The translations under genes and the position numbers were made by a program. The notes beneath the pieces were generated by a model, which saw only the letters and a program-made list of their open reading frames with translations, had not been told where the DNA came from and did not search any database. A stretch of DNA of 15,737 nt from Candidatus Omnitrophota bacterium (GTDB lineage: Bacteria; Ratteibacteria; UBA8468; MWAK01), in contig JAHJUB010000048.1 in NCBI GenBank assembly GCA_018829455.1, positions 1 to 15,737 on the forward strand, written 5' to 3'. Below, piece by piece: positions 12,663 to 15,737 of the stretch; positions within the stretch are counted from its first letter, which is position 1; every line of letters begins with the position of its first letter.

Positions 12663-15464
12663 TTAATTTGCTTTTGAACCGCAGCAGCGTTTATATTTTT
12701 TGCCGCTGCCGCAGGGACAGGGGTCGTTCCGACCGACCCTTGGACCAACGTGGATGGGCTCAGCGGGCGCCGCAGACGCCTGGTTTCTCTGGGGCGGCAG
12801 CGACGCGGTTGTTGGCCCGGAGTCTGGTCGGCGCGGCTGGCCGAAGGCGGACTGCGTCCGCCGTAGCTCGCCTTGAGGAGCGAAGGCGGAAAACTCTCCG
12901 TGTTGAAAAGAGGACGGCGTCAGCACCGCTTGCGGGGTGACCGGCCGCGGCCCGGTTTCCGGAGCGGACACCTCAACCGAGAAGAGGCGGGTTATCAGTT
13001 GGCGCCGCATCTCCTCCTGCATCTGGGCGAAGCGGGCAAACCCCTCGCTTTTATATGCTACCAAAGGGTCCTGGTGACCGTAGGCGCGCAGAGAAATACC
13101 TTCTCGAAGGTGGTCCATGTCGTAAAGGTGCGACTTCCAGCAACCGTCCACCACAAAAAGAAAAAAGTACCGCTCCACCTGGTCTGCGTATTCCGCGGGG
13201 ACCGCGGAACGTTTCGTCAGATAAAACCGCCAGGCCGCATCAGCCAGTTGTTCGGCCAGGGCCTCTCTGCGGGCGGTTAATTCCAGGTCCGTCGGCTCAA
13301 CCGGAGGAAACCGGAAGGTGGCTTCAAACCAGCGGTTGAACTCGGTCTTGTCCCATCCTTCCGGACGCGCCGCGGTCGGGAAATAACGGTCTAGGCCGGC
13401 CAGAAGTTCTTCTAAGATTAAGTCCTGGAAGTGGCCGGAAAGGTCTTGCCCCTCAAGAACCTGGTTGCGCATCTGGTAGGTAACCTGGCGCTGTTCGTTC
13501 ATTACGTTGTCAAAATCCAACAGTTGTTTTCTAACCTCAAAGTTTTGTCCCTCAACCCGACGCTGAGCATTTTCAATTAGCCGGGTAATCAACGGGTGTG
13601 AAATTAACTCCCCTTCCGGCAGGGCCGACATTATCCCCAACAGCCGCTCGGAGCCGAAGAGGCGCATCAGTTCGTCCTCCAGGGAAAGATAAAAATGGGA
13701 ACTGCCCGGGTCGCCCTGGCGGCCGCTGCGGCCGCGCAGCTGATTGTCAATGCGGCGCGCTTCGTGTCGTTCGGTCCCGACGATGTGCAGGCCGCCGGCC
13801 CGGATTACTTCAAGCGCTTCTATGGTCTTCCCTTTTAGTTGTTCCGGGTCCACGGTTGGGTATTCTTCAATTACCAGCGCCGCCAACCGTTGGTGTTCTT
13901 CCGTCCACGGCTCCCCTTCGGCGCGAGAACCGCCCAGAACAATATCCGTTCCCCGTCCCGCCATGTTGGTGGCGATGGTAACCTTGAATTTGCGCCCGGC
14001 TTCCGAAACGATGGACGCTTCTTTTTCGTGGTGTTTAGCGTTGAGGACCTGGTGGGGGATGTTGCGCCGGGTCAGGATGCGGGATAGGAGTTCGGATTTT
14101 TCAATTGATACGGTACCGGCCAGGACCGGCTGTCCTTTACGATAGAGCGCTTCTATGTCGTTGGCAACCGCTTCAAACTTCTCGCGGGATGTTTTGTAAA
14201 TGGCGTCCGGGTTGTTCAGCCGGATTAAGGGGCGGTTGGGCGGGATGGTAACCACATCCAGATTGTAGATGTTTTTAAACTCAACGTCTTCGGTGATTGC
14301 GGTGCCGGTCATGCCGGCGAGCCGTTTATATGCTTTGAAATAGTTCTGAAAGGTGATGGTGGCCAGGGTCTGGTTTTCCGCTTCAATCTTAACGCCCTCT
14401 TTCGCCTCCAGCGCCTGGTGGAGCCCGTCGGAAAACCGCCGGCCCTCCATCATCCGTCCGGTGAACTCATCCACAATCACCACTTTGTTGTCTTTAACCA
14501 GGTATTCCTTGTCCCGCCGGTAGTGGATGTGGGCCTGGAGCGCCTGCTGGATGTGGTGGACCATCTTGATGTGATTCTGGTCGTACAGGTTGTCTATGCC
14601 TAAAAGTTTTTCCACCCGGCGGATGCCGTCTTCGGTCAGGTAAACCGACTTGGTCTTCTCTTCGTCTGCGAAGTCCTTGTTCTTTTCCAGCCGCGGGACA
14701 ATCTTATCCACCTGGTAGTAAAGAGAGGTTGACTCTTCCGCGGGGCCGGAGATGATTAAAGGCGTGCGCGCTTCATCTACCAAAATGCTGTCCACCTCAT
14801 CCACGATGGCGTAGTGGAGTTCCCGCTGCACCCGGTCCTCTTTCCGCAGGACCATGTTGTCGCGCAGGTAGTCAAAACCGAACTCGTTGTTGGTCCCGTA
14901 AGTAATGTCGGAATTGTAAGCGGCCTGGCGCTCCTCTTTTCTGCTTTCGTGCTGAATCGCGCCCACGGTTAATCCCAGGGATTCGTAAACCGGGCCCATC
15001 CAGGCGCGGTCGCGCCGGGCAAGGTAGTCGTTTACGGTCACCAGGTGCGCCCCTTTTCCTTCCAGCGCGGTCAAATAAAGGGCCAGGGTTGCCACCAGGG
15101 TCTTTCCTTCGCCGGTGACCATTTCGGCGATGGCGCCCCGGTAGAGCGCAACGCCGCCTAAAATCTGGACGTCAAAATGGCGCATGTTCAGACGCCGGCG
15201 GGCCGCTTCCCGGACTACCGCAAAGGCGTCCGGCAGGATGTCCTCCAGGGACGCGCCCTGCGCCAGCCGCTCCCGGAACTCGGCGGTCCTGGCGGCCAGG
15301 CGGTCGTCCGGCAGTTCGCGCGCGGCGGGTTCCCGGTCGCAGACCGCGGCCAGGAGCGGCAGCATCTTTTTGATGTCCCGCTCGCTCTTACTTCCGAAGA
15401 CCTTGCTCAGGAATCCGGACCGCTGTTTCTTCGCCTCGTTTAAGACGTGTTCAAAGCGTTCCAT
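12663..15464 (-). CDS. secA: Preprotein translocase ATPase SecA
   Basis: The motor that drives secretory proteins through SecYEG. It has 933 aa, slightly longer than E. coli SecA. NBD1 has Walker A TGEGKT (117-122) and Walker B DEVD (222-225, in AIVDEVDSILVDEARTPL). NBD2 has MAGRGTDIVLGG and the RRIDNQLRGRSGRQGDPG arginine-finger region, followed by the scaffold and wing domains. The C-terminal zinc motif is C916, C918, C927 and C928 (DPCPCGSGKKYKRCC), which in other SecA proteins binds SecB or lipids. A disordered linker of about 70 residues precedes it, and residues 859-875 of it are encoded by a palindromic repeat. The ATG at 15464 has no clear ribosome-binding site. A hairpin sits 25 bases upstream. 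Confidence 0.97.
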   Translation of the reverse strand: MERFEHVLNEAKKQRSGFLSKVFGSKSERDIKKMLPLLAAVCDREPAARELPDDRLAARTAEFRERLAQGASLEDILPDAFAVVREAARRRLNMRHFDVQILGGVALYRGAIAEMVTGEGKTLVATLALYLTALEGKGAHLVTVNDYLARRDRAWMGPVYESLGLTVGAIQHESRKEERQAAYNSDITYGTNNEFGFDYLRDNMVLRKEDRVQRELHYAIVDEVDSILVDEARTPLIISGPAEESTSLYYQVDKIVPRLEKNKDFADEEKTKSVYLTEDGIRRVEKLLGIDNLYDQNHIKMVHHIQQALQAHIHYRRDKEYLVKDNKVVIVDEFTGRMMEGRRFSDGLHQALEAKEGVKIEAENQTLATITFQNYFKAYKRLAGMTGTAITEDVEFKNIYNLDVVTIPPNRPLIRLNNPDAIYKTSREKFEAVANDIEALYRKGQPVLAGTVSIEKSELLSRILTRRNIPHQVLNAKHHEKEASIVSEAGRKFKVTIATNMAGRGTDIVLGGSRAEGEPWTEEHQRLAALVIEEYPTVDPEQLKGKTIEALEVIRAGGLHIVGTERHEARRIDNQLRGRSGRQGDPGSSHFYLSLEDELMRLFGSERLLGIMSALPEGELISHPLITRLIENAQRRVEGQNFEVRKQLLDFDNVMNEQRQVTYQMRNQVLEGQDLSGHFQDLILEELLAGLDRYFPTAARPEGWDKTEFNRWFEATFRFPPVEPTDLELTARREALAEQLADAAWRFYLTKRSAVPAEYADQVERYFFLFVVDGCWKSHLYDMDHLREGISLRAYGHQDPLVAYKSEGFARFAQMQEEMRRQLITRLFSVEVSAPETGPRPVTPQAVLTPSSFQHGEFSAFAPQGELRRTQSAFGQPRRPDSGPTTASLPPQRNQASAAPAEPIHVGPRVGRNDPCPCGSGKKYKRCCGSKAN
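12839..12890. repeat. Palindromic repeat D inside secA (C-terminal linker)
   Basis: ggcggac-tgc-gtccgcc at 12846-12862 is a perfect 7-bp stem. An alternative, longer fold pairs tccgcc (12857-12862) with ggcgga (12885-12890) around a gctc/gagc inner stem. It is translated as SAFAPQGELRRTQSAFG (residues 859-875) in the poorly conserved linker before the zinc motif. It shares tccgccttc, agcta and ggcggac blocks with the dnaA element. Confidence 0.65.
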
Positions 15465-15488
15465 AATTATCCCAACGTAGTGCGACTC

Positions 15489-15520
15489 TCCGCCCTACGC
15501 CAAAAACTGGCTTCGGCGGA
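15489..15520. repeat. Hairpin of the CCGCC/GGCGG family upstream of secA
   Basis: tccgcc (15489-15494) pairs with ggcgga (15515-15520), with an inner gcc/ggc pair around aaaaact. It is related in sequence (ctacgcc, ttcggcgg) to the elements in dnaA and secA. It lies in what is probably the secA mRNA leader, 25 bases before the ATG, so it may affect translation; that is inference. Confidence 0.5.
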
Positions 15521-15737
15521 TAAACTTTCAGGGCCGCGCCTTAAATAGACGCCCCCGCTTGAAAGAAAAACTAAACGGCCGCATAAACGCACAAATAATC
15601 TTATGTTTAATTCCGTTACGAAAATTATAAGTCTTTACTTATATCTCTGCTCTCCGTTTCCGGCATTAGCGGTTTATAAAAGTATCTTAATGAAAACAGG
15701 ATATTCCCCATTGAAAACTCATCTTTTGCCCGTCGTA
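15521..15737. other. Region upstream of secA with no gene seen
   Basis: No convincing reading frame was found in these 217 bases. They must hold the secA promoter if secA is first in its transcript. A TATAAT is present on the minus strand at 15629-15624, but no TTGACA-like box lies at a proper distance. Confidence 0.4.

Noticed and set aside
14699..14708. DnaA-box-like ttatccacc inside secA
   Set aside because: Eight of nine bases match, but it is a single site within a conserved coding region and far from dnaA; probably chance.
15624..15652. Promoter for secA with TATAAT at 15629-15624
   Set aside because: The sequence 17 bases upstream (GAGCAG) does not resemble TTGACA, so the -10 match alone is not enough.
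1..15737. tRNA or rRNA genes
   Set aside because: I saw no cloverleaf-like segment with a TTCGA/TTCAA T-loop in the gaps and no rRNA-like sequence.

Overview
The window looks like a chromosomal segment from an uncultivated, repeat-rich bacterium of roughly even base composition. It uses standard stop codons and carries ordinary bacterial housekeeping genes: SecA with a zinc tail, DnaA, beta clamp, DciA, DapA, AccD and LipA. I cannot assign a phylum from the sequence alone. The lysine, lipoate and fatty-acid genes argue against a strongly reduced CPR-type genome.

From about 2.0 kb to 15.5 kb everything is on the minus strand, read from high to low coordinates: secA, dnaA, dnaN, dciA, dapA, accD, lipA, a stand-alone lipoyl domain, two class I/II PLP aminotransferases, an exported protein of unknown function, and a DppB-type ABC permease. 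dnaA has a perfect sigma70-type promoter (TTGACA-17-TATAAT). An AT-rich dnaA-dnaN spacer carries one near-consensus DnaA box. recF and gyrB, the usual partners after dnaN, are absent. The genes downstream serve lysine/diaminopimelate synthesis (dapA, possibly the DapL/AlaC-type aminotransferase), malonyl-CoA synthesis (accD) and lipoylation (lipA plus the lipoyl domain).

The left 2 kb is a decay zone. The 3' end of a DNA methyltransferase gene is split by an insertion sequence of about 1.48 kb with a 6-bp target duplication. Removing the element and one duplication copy restores an in-frame methyltransferase reading through the HPTQKP-like motif. Next to it lies a frameshifted fragment of a DUF4143-type ATPase, which abuts the stop of an orphan dppB whose usual partner genes are missing.

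The most striking feature is the density of palindromic repeats, in at least five sequence types. Three copies of a GGACGCAGAT...ATCTGCGTCC hairpin and single copies of an ACCGCAGAG hairpin and a GGGGGACACCATAC inverted repeat fill most of the larger gaps between genes. Other small palindromes sit inside coding sequence, in the DnaA domain II linker, the SecA C-terminal linker and the start of an exported protein. There they are read in frame as extra linker peptide, reminiscent of Rickettsia palindromic elements.
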